Positions 33,173 through 41,781 are shown, counted from the stretch's first letter. The stretch: 64,000 nt of DNA from Pseudarthrobacter oxydans (GCF_030812335.1 NZ_JAUSSN010000008.1:205607-269606); one strand, 5' to 3'. Numbers and translations are program-made. The notes: generated from the letters alone by a model not told the origin.

Positions 33173-34158
33173 TCAGCCCCGCAAGACCCAAGCGGCGTTG
33201 TTCGGCTGCAGCCAGCCGTCCTCCGCCAACGGGACGGCGCTGAGCAGAACGGTGCCGGCATGGAGTTTCACCGGCTCGGTGCCCATCGCGACGGCGACAA
33301 AGAAGTCGTCACTGCGTTCGCAGGTCAGCAGGCTCCCGGCTTCCACCCGCCAGGTGCCGCCGTCGTTTGGGCAGAAGACCTCGTTCTTCCAGAGCAGCCA
33401 GCGCATGTCCACCGCCTTGGTGACCAGAGCCAGCGACGACTCAGGGTCCTGCTGCTGGAGGTCCATCGCGTGGGTTCCCCAGTCTGCGGGCTGCGGGAGT
33501 CAGGGTTCCGCGGCCGGTTCAGTCAGCGAGAAGCCGTGGTTCAGCGCCGCGTCCGCGGTCCAGGGCAACGGGACGCGGGCGCGGTCGCGGCAGACGCCGC
33601 CGGGCCCACATCGGATCCACCCGGGACCCAAGGGGGACGTCGACCTCGGGCGGGCCCAGCTCCTGGCCCTGGTAGAGGTATGCCGGGCCGGGCAGCCCCA
33701 GCAGAGCCACCAGCGCGGCGCGGGCGCGCAGGGCCCCGATCTCGCCGCCGCCGAAGCGGGTGATGGGGCGGACGATGTCGTGGTTTTCCAGCGCCCAGGT
33801 GGGGGTGGCGCCGTGGACCTGGCGGGCGGCTTCGAGCTCGTTCCCAGCGGCGGCACAGGCCTCCGGGCCCCAGCCGAGTTTCACGAACGCGAACGCAAAG
33901 GCCTGCTGCATCTCATCGGCACGGGTATAGCGGCGCGGGCCGGTTCCAGGTTGACCTCGCCCACCAGCAGGCGGTGCCGCTCATACTTCTCGGCCAGGGT
34001 GCGCCAACGGTAGACCTCGTGGACTTCCTCCTGGTCCGAGACTTGCGGGTTGGACCGCAGCCCTTCCACCACGCCGCCGGCGGGGGGCGAGTTCGGCAGG
34101 CCCTCGGCCTTGAACAGGGTATGTGCGACTTCGATCCGGAGGCCGTCCACGCCCCAAG
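33173..34158 (-). pseudogene. GH13 alpha-glucosidase relic, copy 1 (C-terminal 60 percent)
   Basis: The minus strand aligns with residues of about 215-542 of the intact GH13 enzyme at 57568-59196. It starts abruptly at GVDGLRIEVAHTLFKAEGLP and ends WVLRG at 33173. The nucleophile Asp has become Glu (RIEVA for RIDVA). A codon is lost in VYRWRTL, a frameshift follows PARAA, other frame changes lie near 33620, and a TGA near 33500 precedes the last segment. No N-terminal (beta/alpha) half is present, so it cannot be active. Confidence 0.85.
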
Positions 34159-34205
34159 TTCCGGTTCAGGAATGTGGACGGGCCTGAACAGACAAGATCC
34201 AGTCG

Positions 34206-34258
34206 CGCAGCACCCCGGGGCCGCGTGTTCGGCTGGAGCCAGCCGTCCTCAGAGAGCG
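34206..34258 (-). pseudogene. GH13 relic, copy 2, C-terminal tip
   Basis: 53 bases match the last codons of the GH13 genes (minus strand, EDGWLQPN region) and lead into the same 3' flank with AATGTGGACGG. The rest of this copy lies 4 kb away at 38229-38665, on the other side of the GntR-nitrilase cassette. The stop codon of the GntR gene falls inside this fragment. Confidence 0.6.
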
Positions 34259-35028
34259 ATGCCGCCGCTGTCCGTCAGGCCCATGAACATCGTGCGGTGC
34301 AGGATGTCCACATGCTTGCGCGAGACCTCCACGGCTTTCTGGACATCGCCGGTACGCAGGGCTGCCACCAGTGCGACGTGGTCGCTGTTGGACTTGTGCA
34401 GCAGTTCGATGGGGTAGGGGATGAAGTAGGCATAGAGCTCTGCGAGGGTCTCGTGGTAGGCCTCGACGGCGGTACCCAGTCCGGACGCTGCGCCCACGAG
34501 CTGGTGGAACTGCTCGTCTGCCTGGTGGTAGCCGGACCAGTCCGCGGATGCGGCCATGCTTTGCGTCAACCGGTCGAGTTCATCCAGTTGCTCTGCTGTC
34601 GCATTGATGGCCGCGTAGTGTGTGACGGCGCATTCAAACAGCAGCCTCCGGTCCACCAGCCGACTCACCGCGTGGGACTCGGCCGGTGATGCCGTGAGTT
34701 CGGCCAGTACGTTCCGCGGGGGTTCGTCGGCCACGAACGTTCCGCCAGCCCGGCCGCGGCGGCGGACCACTACGCCTTGGTCAGCCAGACTCGCCAGCGC
34801 CCGGCGGGCGGTAATCGGGCTCACCGACAGGCCCAGCGCCACGTCCTCCTGATCGGGCAGGCGCTCGCCGGGTTTCAGCAGCCCGAGCGAAATTGCCATG
34901 CCGATCCGCAGCCGGACGGCGTCGATGGCGCTGCGGCGGTCGATGCCGGCCAGCCTGCCTGCGCCAATGGGTGAAGCCTCGGCGGTGTCCTCCAGCTGAC
35001 GGGTCATACCAGCTACTTTACGGCCCAT
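34249..35028 (-). CDS. GntR-family regulator (FadR/FCD subfamily)
   Basis: 259 residues. Residues 20-95 are the winged helix (LGLLKPGERLPDQEDVALGL, SVSPITARRALASLADQGVV, wing RRGRAGGTFVAD). Residues 120-250 are an all-helical FCD effector domain with the metal-binding pattern of Asp/His residues (RLVDRRLLFECAVTHYAAIN, EQFHQLVGAASG, LRTGDVQKAVEVSRKHVDIL). It is divergent from the nitrilase operon, and a perfect dyad between them is the probable operator. ATG 35028 is chosen because AGAGGGG lies upstream and an ATG at 35055 falls in the operator. Confidence 0.87.
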   Translation of the reverse strand: MGRKVAGMTRQLEDTAEASPIGAGRLAGIDRRSAIDAVRLRIGMAISLGLLKPGERLPDQEDVALGLSVSPITARRALASLADQGVVVRRRGRAGGTFVADEPPRNVLAELTASPAESHAVSRLVDRRLLFECAVTHYAAINATAEQLDELDRLTQSMAASADWSGYHQADEQFHQLVGAASGLGTAVEAYHETLAELYAYFIPYPIELLHKSNSDHVALVAALRTGDVQKAVEVSRKHVDILHRTMFMGLTDSGGIAL

Positions 35029-35047
35029 CAGCCCCTCTTCCCATAAA

Positions 35048-35064
35048 TAGATCATTCTGATCTA
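35048..35064. promoter_or_regulatory. Operator of the nitrilase cassette
   Basis: TAGATCA-TTC-TGATCTA is a perfect 7-bp inverted repeat with a 3-base spacer. It is 20 bases upstream of the GntR start and 38 bases upstream of the first nitrilase gene. Geometry fits a dimeric GntR protein controlling both directions. Confidence 0.75.
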
Positions 35065-35101
35065 ATATAGTGCAGATCACATCCCCAACGTGGAGTTAAC
35101 T

Positions 35102-35980
35102 ATGGAACGCACCCTTCCCCTCATCGCAGTTCAGGCCCGGCCACGGCTCATCGGCGAACCCGTATCGGCCTTCGCGGACGAGGTCAAAGCTGCCCTCGCC
35201 GCCCAGCCGCACAGTAGGCTGGTGGTCTTTCCGGAGCTGCACCTATTCGGCGACTCCGAGCCGGACCAGCAGCGCACTGACGTGCTCCGGGGCTCTGCCG
35301 AGCCGCTGGACGGTCCGCGAGTCAACGAACTCCGGCAGCTTGCAGCGGATCTGGGCATTTGGCTGGTTCCGGGCAGTGTGTGCGAGCGCGGACCGGAAGG
35401 GCAGCTGTTCAACACCCAACTGGTCCTGTCCCCGGGTGGAGAGCTGGCCGGGTACTACCGGAAGGTCTTCCCGTGGCGGCCGTTCGAACCTTACGATCCC
35501 GGCGACCGGTTCACCACAGTGGACCTGGCCGGCATCGGCAGGGTGGGCCTGAACATCTGCTACGACGCGTGGTTCCCTGAGGTCTCACGCCAGCTCGCCT
35601 GGATGGGCGCCGAGGTCATCCTCAACGTTGTGAAGACCACGACGCCGGACCGCCGGCAGGAACTGGTGCTCGCCAAGGCCAACGCGATCGTCAACCAGGT
35701 CTTTGTGGTCAGCGTCAACTGCGCCGGTCCCACCGGCAAAGGCCTAAGCATCATCGTCGACCCCGAGGGCAACACCATCGCAGCATCCGACGATGACTCC
35801 CCGGTGCTGCTCACGGCGGAACTGGACCTTGCCGCCGTCGAGCACGTCAGAACGCATGGCACCGAAAACCTCAACCGCCCCTGGTCCCAGTTCCGCGAAG
35901 GCGAAGACGCCGTCGAACTGCCCGTGTACCAGGGCCGGATCAGCCCGGCCACCTGGGCTCCCCAGTCCTTCAACGCCTAA
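35102..35980 (+). CDS. Carbon-nitrogen hydrolase (nitrilase superfamily)
   Basis: 292 residues with the nitrilase-fold triad: Glu45 (VVFPELHLFG), Lys121 (YYRKVFPWRPFEP) and Cys153 (GLNICYDAWFPEV). The CYD motif and lack of a CWE motif favour an amidase/carbamoylase branch over a true nitrilase. The substrate is a carbon-nitrogen bond in an unknown small molecule. ATG 35102 has GGAG 7-8 bases upstream. It is the first gene of an operon with an APC permease (10-base gap) and a second superfamily member, under GntR control. Confidence 0.88.
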   Translation: MERTLPLIAVQARPRLIGEPVSAFADEVKAALAAQPHSRLVVFPELHLFGDSEPDQQRTDVLRGSAEPLDGPRVNELRQLAADLGIWLVPGSVCERGPEGQLFNTQLVLSPGGELAGYYRKVFPWRPFEPYDPGDRFTTVDLAGIGRVGLNICYDAWFPEVSRQLAWMGAEVILNVVKTTTPDRRQELVLAKANAIVNQVFVVSVNCAGPTGKGLSIIVDPEGNTIAASDDDSPVLLTAELDLAAVEHVRTHGTENLNRPWSQFREGEDAVELPVYQGRISPATWAPQSFNA

Positions 35981-35990
35981 GGAAGCACCC

Positions 35991-37364
35991 GTGACAACTT
36001 CACCCACCCTGACAACATCACCCACCCTGACCCGCACGCTGAAGCTGCCCTCCCTGGTTCTGTTCGGACTGGCCTACCTGACGCCGCTGATCGTCCTGGG
36101 GATCTTCGGCATCATCGCCGAAACCACCGGCGGGGCATCGTCGGCCGCCTACCTGGTGGCCATGGTCGCGATGCTGTTCACGGCGCACAGCTACGGCCGG
36201 ATGGCCGTCGCCTACCCGGTGGCCGGTTCCGCCTACACCTACGTCCGCCGGTCCATCGATCCCAGGGTTGGATTCCTGGTGGGCTGGGCCATCCTGCTGG
36301 ATTACCTGTTCCTGCCCATGGTCATCTGGCTCATCGGCGGCTCCTACCTGACTGCACAGTTCCCCGGGATCCCGATCGGAGTCTGGATTGTGGGCTTCAT
36401 CCTCATCACCACCGTGCTGAACATTTTGGGCATCAAGGTGGCGGACAAGGCGAACTACGTGCTGATGGCCTTCCAGCTGCTGGTCATCGTGTTCTTCGTG
36501 GCGCTGTCCGTCGGTAGCGTGGTGTCCACCCAGGGCGCCGGCGGCTTGGTCAGCACCCAGCCGTTCTTCAATGACACCTCCAGCGTCGCCACCATCTCGG
36601 CCGGTGCTGCCATCGCCGCGTACTCGTTCCTCGGGTTCGACGCCGTCACCACCCTCACCGAGGAGACCATTAATCCGCGCAAGAACATGCCCCGCGCCAT
36701 CATGCTCATCGCGCTGATCGGCGGCGGCATCTTCGTGGCCGTCTCCTACGTCACGCAGCTGGTGCATCCCGGCGGGGTCTTTGAGGATTCGGCCTCCGCG
36801 GCCAGCGCCATCGCACTGCAGATCGGTGGCCAGCTGTTCGGTGCTGTCTTCCTTGCCGGCCTGGTGGCGGCGCAGTTCGCCTCCGGACTCGCGGCGCAGG
36901 CCAGCGCCTCCCGCCTGCTGTACGCCATGGGCCGCGACTCCGTACTCCCCAAGGCGGCTTTCGGCCGGCTCAGCGCGAAGTTCCACACCCCGGTGGTAAA
37001 CATTGTCCTCACTGGCATCGTCGGGCTGATCGCGATCTTCCTGGACGTCGCCACGTCCACGTCGTTCATCAACTTCGGTGCCTTCACCGCCTTTACGCTG
37101 GTCAACCTCTCGGTGGTCTTCTATTACGTGCGCCAGCGGCGTTCCGGGAAACAACTGAACCCCCTGTCCTACGTCGCGGTTCCAGTGGTCGGAGCCATCG
37201 TCTGCGCCTACCTGCTCTCCCAGCTGGACAGCAACGCCATTACGCTGGGAGTGTCCTGGCTTGTGCTGGGGATCGGCGTCCTGGCCCTGATCACGCGAGG
37301 TTTCAAAGTGGCACCGCCGGAAATGACGGCCACAGAAAAGGCGACGGTTGAATCAGCCGCCTGA
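35991..37364 (+). CDS. APC-family amino acid permease
   Basis: 457 residues, 12 hydrophobic helices. Amino acid-polyamine-organocation features: LFGLAYLTPLIVLGIFGIIA in helix 1, VAYPVAGSAYTYVRRSIDP in helix 3, and AYSFLGFDAVTTLTEETINP in helix 6, the usual substrate-binding loop. The GTG at 35991 follows AAGGAAG. The N-terminus has a duplicated SPTLT from a direct repeat in the DNA. Placed between two nitrilase-superfamily genes, it probably imports their amide or amine substrate. Confidence 0.88.
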   Translation: MTTSPTLTTSPTLTRTLKLPSLVLFGLAYLTPLIVLGIFGIIAETTGGASSAAYLVAMVAMLFTAHSYGRMAVAYPVAGSAYTYVRRSIDPRVGFLVGWAILLDYLFLPMVIWLIGGSYLTAQFPGIPIGVWIVGFILITTVLNILGIKVADKANYVLMAFQLLVIVFFVALSVGSVVSTQGAGGLVSTQPFFNDTSSVATISAGAAIAAYSFLGFDAVTTLTEETINPRKNMPRAIMLIALIGGGIFVAVSYVTQLVHPGGVFEDSASAASAIALQIGGQLFGAVFLAGLVAAQFASGLAAQASASRLLYAMGRDSVLPKAAFGRLSAKFHTPVVNIVLTGIVGLIAIFLDVATSTSFINFGAFTAFTLVNLSVVFYYVRQRRSGKQLNPLSYVAVPVVGAIVCAYLLSQLDSNAITLGVSWLVLGIGVLALITRGFKVAPPEMTATEKATVESAA

Positions 37365-37445
37365 GGCTGGATTGCCTGATCACATGCCGCCTGACCAGGT
37401 GCCGCCTCCGGACCTGGGCCGACTGACCTTAGGGAAGGATCAACC

Positions 37446-38228
37446 GTGAGCATCGCCCTCGGGCAGCTGGAGTCTGGCACCGACATCCAAGCCAACCTTG
37501 CTGCGATCGACCGCTTCGCCGCCACAGCCGCCCGAGACGGTGCCAGCCTTGTCGCCTTCCCGGAATACGCCACCTACGAGAAGAAGAAGGTGGATGCGAC
37601 CTTCCCCGAAGTGGCCGAGCCGCTGGACGGTCCCATCTGCCATGAGCTCGCCAACACCGCCCGCCGCCACCGCATCGCGCTGGTCGCGGGTGTGGTGGAA
37701 AGCTCGGAGGAACCGGGCAAGGCGTACAACACCCTGGTGGCTTTCGGGTCAGACGGCGCCCGGCTCGCCATCTACCGGAAGATCCACCTCTTCGACGCCC
37801 AGGGCTTCGGGGAATCGACTTTCATCAAACCGGGTCCGTCCACCGATCCCGTGGTGTTTGAATCCGGGGGAGTCACCTACGGCCTCATGACCTGTTACGA
37901 CCTGCGGTTCCCGGAGTTGGCCAGGTCGCTGGCCGACGCCGGCGCCCAAGTACTGCTGGTCTGCTCGTCTTGGGTGCCGGGCACCCACAAAACCGAGCAG
38001 TGGCTGGCGCTGAACGCCGCACGCGCCATCGAGAACAGCGTGTATGTGGCTGGCGTGTGCCAGGCCCCGCCGGTCTCGGTAGGCCGGAGCGTTCTGGTGA
38101 ACCCCATGGGGGTCATTGAAACCGATCTCGGACTCGAGCCTGGTGTCCGCGCAATGGACATCTCGCTTGAAGTGGTGGCTCGGGCGCGGGAGGCGTTCCC
38201 GATGTTCCGGCAGCGGCGGCTGCCGTAG
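37446..38228 (+). CDS. Carbon-nitrogen hydrolase (nitrilase superfamily), second
   Basis: 260 residues with Glu40 (VAFPEYATYE), Lys112 (IYRKIHLFDAQGF) and Cys150 (LMTCYDLRFPEL), the triad of the omega-amidase/Nit-like branch; RKxHLFD and CYDxRFPE are typical of that group. Deamidation of a dicarboxylic acid monoamide is a reasonable guess. GTG 37446 follows AAGGATCAACC. It is paralogous to the first nitrilase gene (35102) only at superfamily level, so the two probably act in sequence. The stop at 38228 abuts a broken GH13 fragment. Confidence 0.88.
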   Translation: MSIALGQLESGTDIQANLAAIDRFAATAARDGASLVAFPEYATYEKKKVDATFPEVAEPLDGPICHELANTARRHRIALVAGVVESSEEPGKAYNTLVAFGSDGARLAIYRKIHLFDAQGFGESTFIKPGPSTDPVVFESGGVTYGLMTCYDLRFPELARSLADAGAQVLLVCSSWVPGTHKTEQWLALNAARAIENSVYVAGVCQAPPVSVGRSVLVNPMGVIETDLGLEPGVRAMDISLEVVARAREAFPMFRQRRLP

Positions 38229-38665
38229 CAGACCAGCAGACCACCGGCGTCGACACGCCAGGTGCCGCCGTCGTTGGGGCCGAAAACTTCGTTCTTCCAG
38301 AGCAGTCGGCGCATTTCCAGCGCCTTGGTGACCAGCGCCAGCGAGGACTCCGGGTCCTGCTGCTGGCGTTCGATCGCGTGCCTGCCCCAGTCAGCGGGCT
38401 GCGGAAGCCAGGGCTCTGATGCCTGAGACTCGGCGGCCGGTTTCGTCAGCGAGAATCCGTGGTTCAGTGTGGCGTCCCCGGTCCAGGGCAGCCGGACATC
38501 GCCGCCGCCGAAGCGCGTGACGGAGCGGACGATGTCGTGGTTCTCCAGTGCCCAGGTCGGGGTGGCGCCGTGGAGCTCGCGGGCTGTTTCGAGCTCATTC
38601 CCGGCGGTGGCCCAGGCCGCCGGATCTTAGCCGAGTTCACGAACGCGAACGAGGCCTGCTGCTCG
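38229..38665 (-). pseudogene. GH13 relic, copy 2, main fragment
   Basis: The minus strand reads from FEQQASFAFV through GNELETARELHGATPTWALE and NHDIVRSVTRFGGG. After a deletion it continues DVRLPWTGDATLNHGF, KPAAESQ, AIERQQQDPESSL, and ends at WRVDAGGLLVCY. It corresponds to about residues 298-500 of the intact enzyme with roughly 50 residues lost. Its missing end is at 34206-34258, so the nitrilase cassette interrupts this copy. Confidence 0.75.
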
Positions 38666-39018
38666 AACCTGGGCAGTCCGTTGAAGTCGTCATCATCGCG
38701 CAGGAAGATGATCTGCGGATCCGCCGGGCACTGTCCATAGCCCGGAACATCCGGTTCATGAAGTACCGGGTGGAGTTCCACCTGGAGGCGTAGCCCGGCA
38801 GGCCTAAAGGGGCCGGCGACGGCTGGAGTGGGCGCACAAACAGGTGAGCGCCCTCGCCGCCGGCCCTGGGACCCACGCACCTTGCTCATGGAACTAACCC
38901 GTTGCGCCAGGACGCCGCGCCGTAGGTTTCGACCCGGAGCTGGCGGTGCAGATGTGTCCTCGGAGACACGCCGCGCTGTCTCCGCAAAGCTGTCGGTGCC
39001 CAGGAGGACCATGGACTC
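38666..39018. other. Intergenic region of unclear origin
   Basis: No gene recognised. Frames on both strands run through it, but none has a ribosome site or family resemblance. The stretch is probably further relic DNA beyond the GH13 fragment. The last bases (GGAGGACCATGGACTC) form the ribosome site of the next gene. Confidence 0.4.
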
Positions 39019-39309
39019 ATGACCGCTCCAACAGTAGAGGCGGCGATCCATGAACTGATGGATCTCGCCTGGAATGTTGTCTATCACCTGCTCGAGGAGC
39101 AGGGCCTGCTCGGCGACGGATTGTTCGTCGATGAGTACACCGGGATCCACTCCTGGCTGGACGGACCGACCCGGTACACCGTGGTCCACTCTCGGATGGT
39201 GGCGGTTCTGTTTGTCGACACCCGGCCCGTGGACGCCATCGCCTTCCATCACGACCTCCTGGGTGCCGTCGACCCGGCAGGCTTCTTCAGACTTCCGGGC
39301 AGCCGCTGA
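39019..39309 (+). CDS. Hypothetical protein, 96 residues
   Basis: Not recognised. Soluble, acidic, with an N-terminal helix (VEAAIHELMDLAWNVVYHLL) and a beta-rich second half (TRYTVVHSRMVAVLFVDTRP). GGAGGA lies about 10 bases upstream of ATG 39019. It converges on the alpha/beta hydrolase gene with 21 bases between stops. It may be real because of its ribosome site and balanced composition. Confidence 0.5.
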   Translation: MTAPTVEAAIHELMDLAWNVVYHLLEEQGLLGDGLFVDEYTGIHSWLDGPTRYTVVHSRMVAVLFVDTRPVDAIAFHHDLLGAVDPAGFFRLPGSR

Positions 39310-39330
39310 CGGTCCGGCCGGTCCACCTCT

Positions 39331-40071
39331 TTACTCCTGAGAGAGCCAAGCCGAGACCCTGGCGTTGAACCATTCCGGGCGTTGAAGGGGGATTCCGTGG
39401 CCACACCCATCCACAACCTCCAAGTCGCTTCCAGGTAGGGCGGCATGGATCGCAGCGGCAGAGTCACGCATCCGCCTCCGTTCACGCTGACCCACCATCA
39501 CGAGGGCCTGCCCAGGGAAGCGGGACCAGTTCTCAGGCAATGCGAACCGCAGGTTGTCCCCGACGGCGGCCGTCAAGGTCGCCTTCGTTATGCCTGCACT
39601 GGAATCGATGTACTGCTCCATCAGTTCTGGGGGGATGAACAGCTGCCGGGCCTGCAGGCGGGCAAACCAACTTCTCCGTGCAAGTGGTGCGCTCAAACAG
39701 AGAATGCCCAGGGTGAGGCCACTGAGCGCCATCGGCTTCGCTTGGGCACTGACGACCATAACTCGGCTCACCAGGGGCGTATGTTGAGCCGCCAGGCCGA
39801 TGGATAGCTGGGCCCCGAGCGAGAAGCCGATCACTGCTACTGGCGAACCAACCCGTTGCAACACCAGGTCGGCCAGGGCATTTACGGTCGCGGAATGCGA
39901 GATGTACTCCTCGCTGGAGCTCTCTCCGTGCCCCGGAAGGTCGGGCACGATCACACGGTGCCGAGATTCCAGGCTGCGGCGCAGGGATTGCCACATCCAA
40001 CCGGCGACGCCACCACCGTGTAGGAGCAAGACAGGAGGTGCGCTCTCTGGTCCGTACTGGTTCGTGTGCAC
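39331..40071 (-). CDS. Alpha/beta hydrolase
   Basis: 246 residues. The oxyanion-hole motif LLLHGGGVAGWMWQSL is at 15-30. The nucleophile elbow GFSLGA has Ser84. The catalytic His is in VVDGCGHGIPLQRPEWF near residue 225, with the acid likely in the GQALVMVGQRE strand region. The substrate is an unknown ester, lactone or similar bond. The cap region (SAPLARRSWFARLQARQLF) is short. Composition is less GC-rich than the neighbours. It is downstream of a lipid kinase gene with a 29-base gap on the same strand. Confidence 0.87.
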   Translation of the reverse strand: MHTNQYGPESAPPVLLLHGGGVAGWMWQSLRRSLESRHRVIVPDLPGHGESSSEEYISHSATVNALADLVLQRVGSPVAVIGFSLGAQLSIGLAAQHTPLVSRVMVVSAQAKPMALSGLTLGILCLSAPLARRSWFARLQARQLFIPPELMEQYIDSSAGITKATLTAAVGDNLRFALPENWSRFPGQALVMVGQRERRRMRDSAAAIHAALPGSDLEVVDGCGHGIPLQRPEWFNARVSAWLSQE

Positions 40072-40100
40072 CGGCTTATGCTTTCACGTTCCCAACGCCC

Positions 40101-41063
40101 TCAGGACGGCCAGGTCGCGGCGCCGGGTCCGTCGAACAATGCGCTGGTGCTGCTCTGGGGCACCACGACGTGGACGGCGTTGCGCTGGACGGTGAAGTCG
40201 GTGGGCGTGGTGGTCGCGATCTCGCCGTCGAGGTTCACCGGCAGCGGCTGGTCGGTGACCAGCCGGACACGTCCGGTGGTCAGGTGGTACACCCGGTCGT
40301 GTTCGATGAAGCTTCCGTCCTTGAGCAACCGTGCGATACTCACATGCTCCCGGAGCGGGCCGGCCAGAATGGCGTAGATGTCAAGGATGTGGTCATCGAT
40401 CCCTGCGGTGGGGGAGACCGTGTTGCCGCCCCCGTAATGTCGGCCGTTGCCGACCGCCACCTGAAGCACATCCTCGAGCTCCAGCGGCTCGTGGTCGCCC
40501 TCCGGGAACTCGAGGCGGGCCCGAAACGGCTTGTGTCGCGCATAAGCCCGAAGCGTGGCGATGCTGTAGGCCAATGGCCCGATGTACCGCTTCAAGCGGG
40601 GGCTGAGCGCTTCGGTAACCGCCACCGAGAGGCCAACGGATGCGACGTTGAGGAACGGCTCACCGTTCGCCCGGCCGAGGTCGATGTCCACCACCTTGCC
40701 TTCGGCGACGGTGGCGCACGCCTCGGCCAGATTGTTCGGTATCTCCAGCGTGCGGGCGAAGTCGTTGGCCGTGCCCAGCGGAAGAACGCCGAGCACAACG
40801 TTGCTGCCGGCAACCCGACCGGCAGCATAGGACACCGTCCCGTCGCCGCCGCCGACAACCACCAGGTCGTGCCCGTCCGCAAGCACCCGATCAAGCGTCC
40901 CGGCCAGGTCCGCCCCGGACAGCACGGGGTGCACGGAGGAGATCGGCACGCCTGCCTTTCGCAGGGTGTCCACCGCAAGTTCGTGTGCCGCCCCTCTGCG
41001 TGATCCGGCGTTGATCACAACGGCGGCAGAGCGGGCGTCCCGGGCAGCCTTCATTTGGGCCAT
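40101..41063 (-). CDS. Diacylglycerol/sphingosine kinase-like lipid kinase
   Basis: 320 residues. The DAGK catalytic signature GGGDGT is at 71-76 (LVVVGGGDGTVSYA), and the nucleotide/metal motif GVLPLGTANDFARTL is at 92-106, as in YegS/DgkB. The C-terminal half is the beta-sandwich domain (GEPFLNVASVGLSVAVTEAL, HVSIARLLKDGSF). It phosphorylates a lipid alcohol using ATP on the membrane's cytoplasmic face. It probably forms a transcript with the alpha/beta hydrolase gene downstream. Confidence 0.9.
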   Translation of the reverse strand: MAQMKAARDARSAAVVINAGSRRGAAHELAVDTLRKAGVPISSVHPVLSGADLAGTLDRVLADGHDLVVVGGGDGTVSYAAGRVAGSNVVLGVLPLGTANDFARTLEIPNNLAEACATVAEGKVVDIDLGRANGEPFLNVASVGLSVAVTEALSPRLKRYIGPLAYSIATLRAYARHKPFRARLEFPEGDHEPLELEDVLQVAVGNGRHYGGGNTVSPTAGIDDHILDIYAILAGPLREHVSIARLLKDGSFIEHDRVYHLTTGRVRLVTDQPLPVNLDGEIATTTPTDFTVQRNAVHVVVPQSSTSALFDGPGAATWPS

Positions 41064-41390
41064 GTTAGGGCGTGGACCTGTGAATTCTCCTAGGCCGCCG
41101 GCACCGTTCTTGGAGGTCCCGCTAAGGCGCTACTCGCGATCTCTTTTGCGCTGATCTTTCCCCTACCTCGTTCAGGTCAGCCGCCTTGCGTAAACGTGAG
41201 CCTTCCCACCTTATTCTGAGTAACTCATGATAAGCCTGTAAATTTAGGTACAGGCCACCGTAGCCCTTGAGTACCGCACCGGTGAACATACCCGGGCCAG
41301 CGGGGCAAGCGACACAACGCGCAACCGCCCTCCTGCTTGAGCGGCACAAGAACCTCTATGACCCTCATCCCGAAACCCCACGGAGAACCC
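41064..41390 (+). other. Leader region of the GSYVT-repeat gene
   Basis: 327 bases without a gene between two divergent genes. A small hairpin CCTGTA/TACAGG lies at 41236-41255, followed by GC-rich sequence able to fold. The length would allow a structured 5' leader, but no known riboswitch class could be matched by eye. Confidence 0.4.
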
Positions 41391-41678
41391 ATGACTTTGC
41401 TGACCGAACGCCCCGAAACCTCCTCATCCACCACCGGAACCACCTTTAAGGCCGCTACCGCGAGCACTGTCGCTGACACCGCAGTGCGCGGCGGCAGCTA
41501 CGTGACTCTCCCCGCCGGCAGCGTCCCCGTCGGCGTCGAGGGCAGCTATGTCACCGTCGCTGGCGGGCGAAACCTGCCCCCCGTCACCCGTGGCAGCTAT
41601 GTCACAGTAGACGGCACACCCGTTGTTGCCGCCGGCGTCATCGAGGGCAACTACGTAACGCTTCCAACGGCGGCCTAG
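41391..41678 (+). CDS. Small GSYVT-repeat protein
   Basis: 95 residues. After a 35-residue Thr/Ser-rich N-terminus come four imperfect repeats of 17-18 residues: GGSYVTLPAGS, EGSYVTVAGG, RGSYVTVDGT and EGNYVTLPTAA. There is no signal peptide, Cys or transmembrane segment. GGAGAA lies directly upstream of ATG 41391, and a strong terminator follows. The repeats could be a beta-structure or a processed repeat peptide; no maturation enzyme is nearby. The family was not recognised. Confidence 0.7.
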   Translation: MTLLTERPETSSSTTGTTFKAATASTVADTAVRGGSYVTLPAGSVPVGVEGSYVTVAGGRNLPPVTRGSYVTVDGTPVVAAGVIEGNYVTLPTAA

Positions 41679-41717
41679 GGTCCAGCGCCCTGCGGGGATA
41701 GCACCACCGCCGGACAT

Positions 41718-41765
41718 AAAAGGAGGCCGACGGCGACACTGGGTGTCGTCGTCGGCCTCCTTTTT
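41718..41765. terminator. Strong bidirectional terminator
   Basis: A stem of about 21 bp with one mismatch (AAAAGGAGGCCGACG... paired with CGTCGGCCTCCTTTT, GTGT apex loop) flanked by A and T tracts. It can serve both the repeat gene and the oppositely oriented TPP enzyme gene. Confidence 0.92.
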
Positions 41766-41781
41766 CGTGCCAGCCGGGCAG

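Noticed and set aside
35029..35055. Upstream ATG start for the GntR regulator
   Set aside because: The codon lies inside the perfect operator dyad and has no ribosome site; ATG 35028 has one.
38464..39252. Minus-strand frame of 262 codons joining unknown sequence to the GH13 relic
   Set aside because: Only its last part matches GH13, in relic form; the rest is antisense to a small gene with a good ribosome site and matches nothing.
41064..41390. Possible riboswitch in the leader of the GSYVT gene
   Set aside because: Only a 6-bp hairpin and general GC-rich folding could be seen; no conserved riboswitch core was matched.
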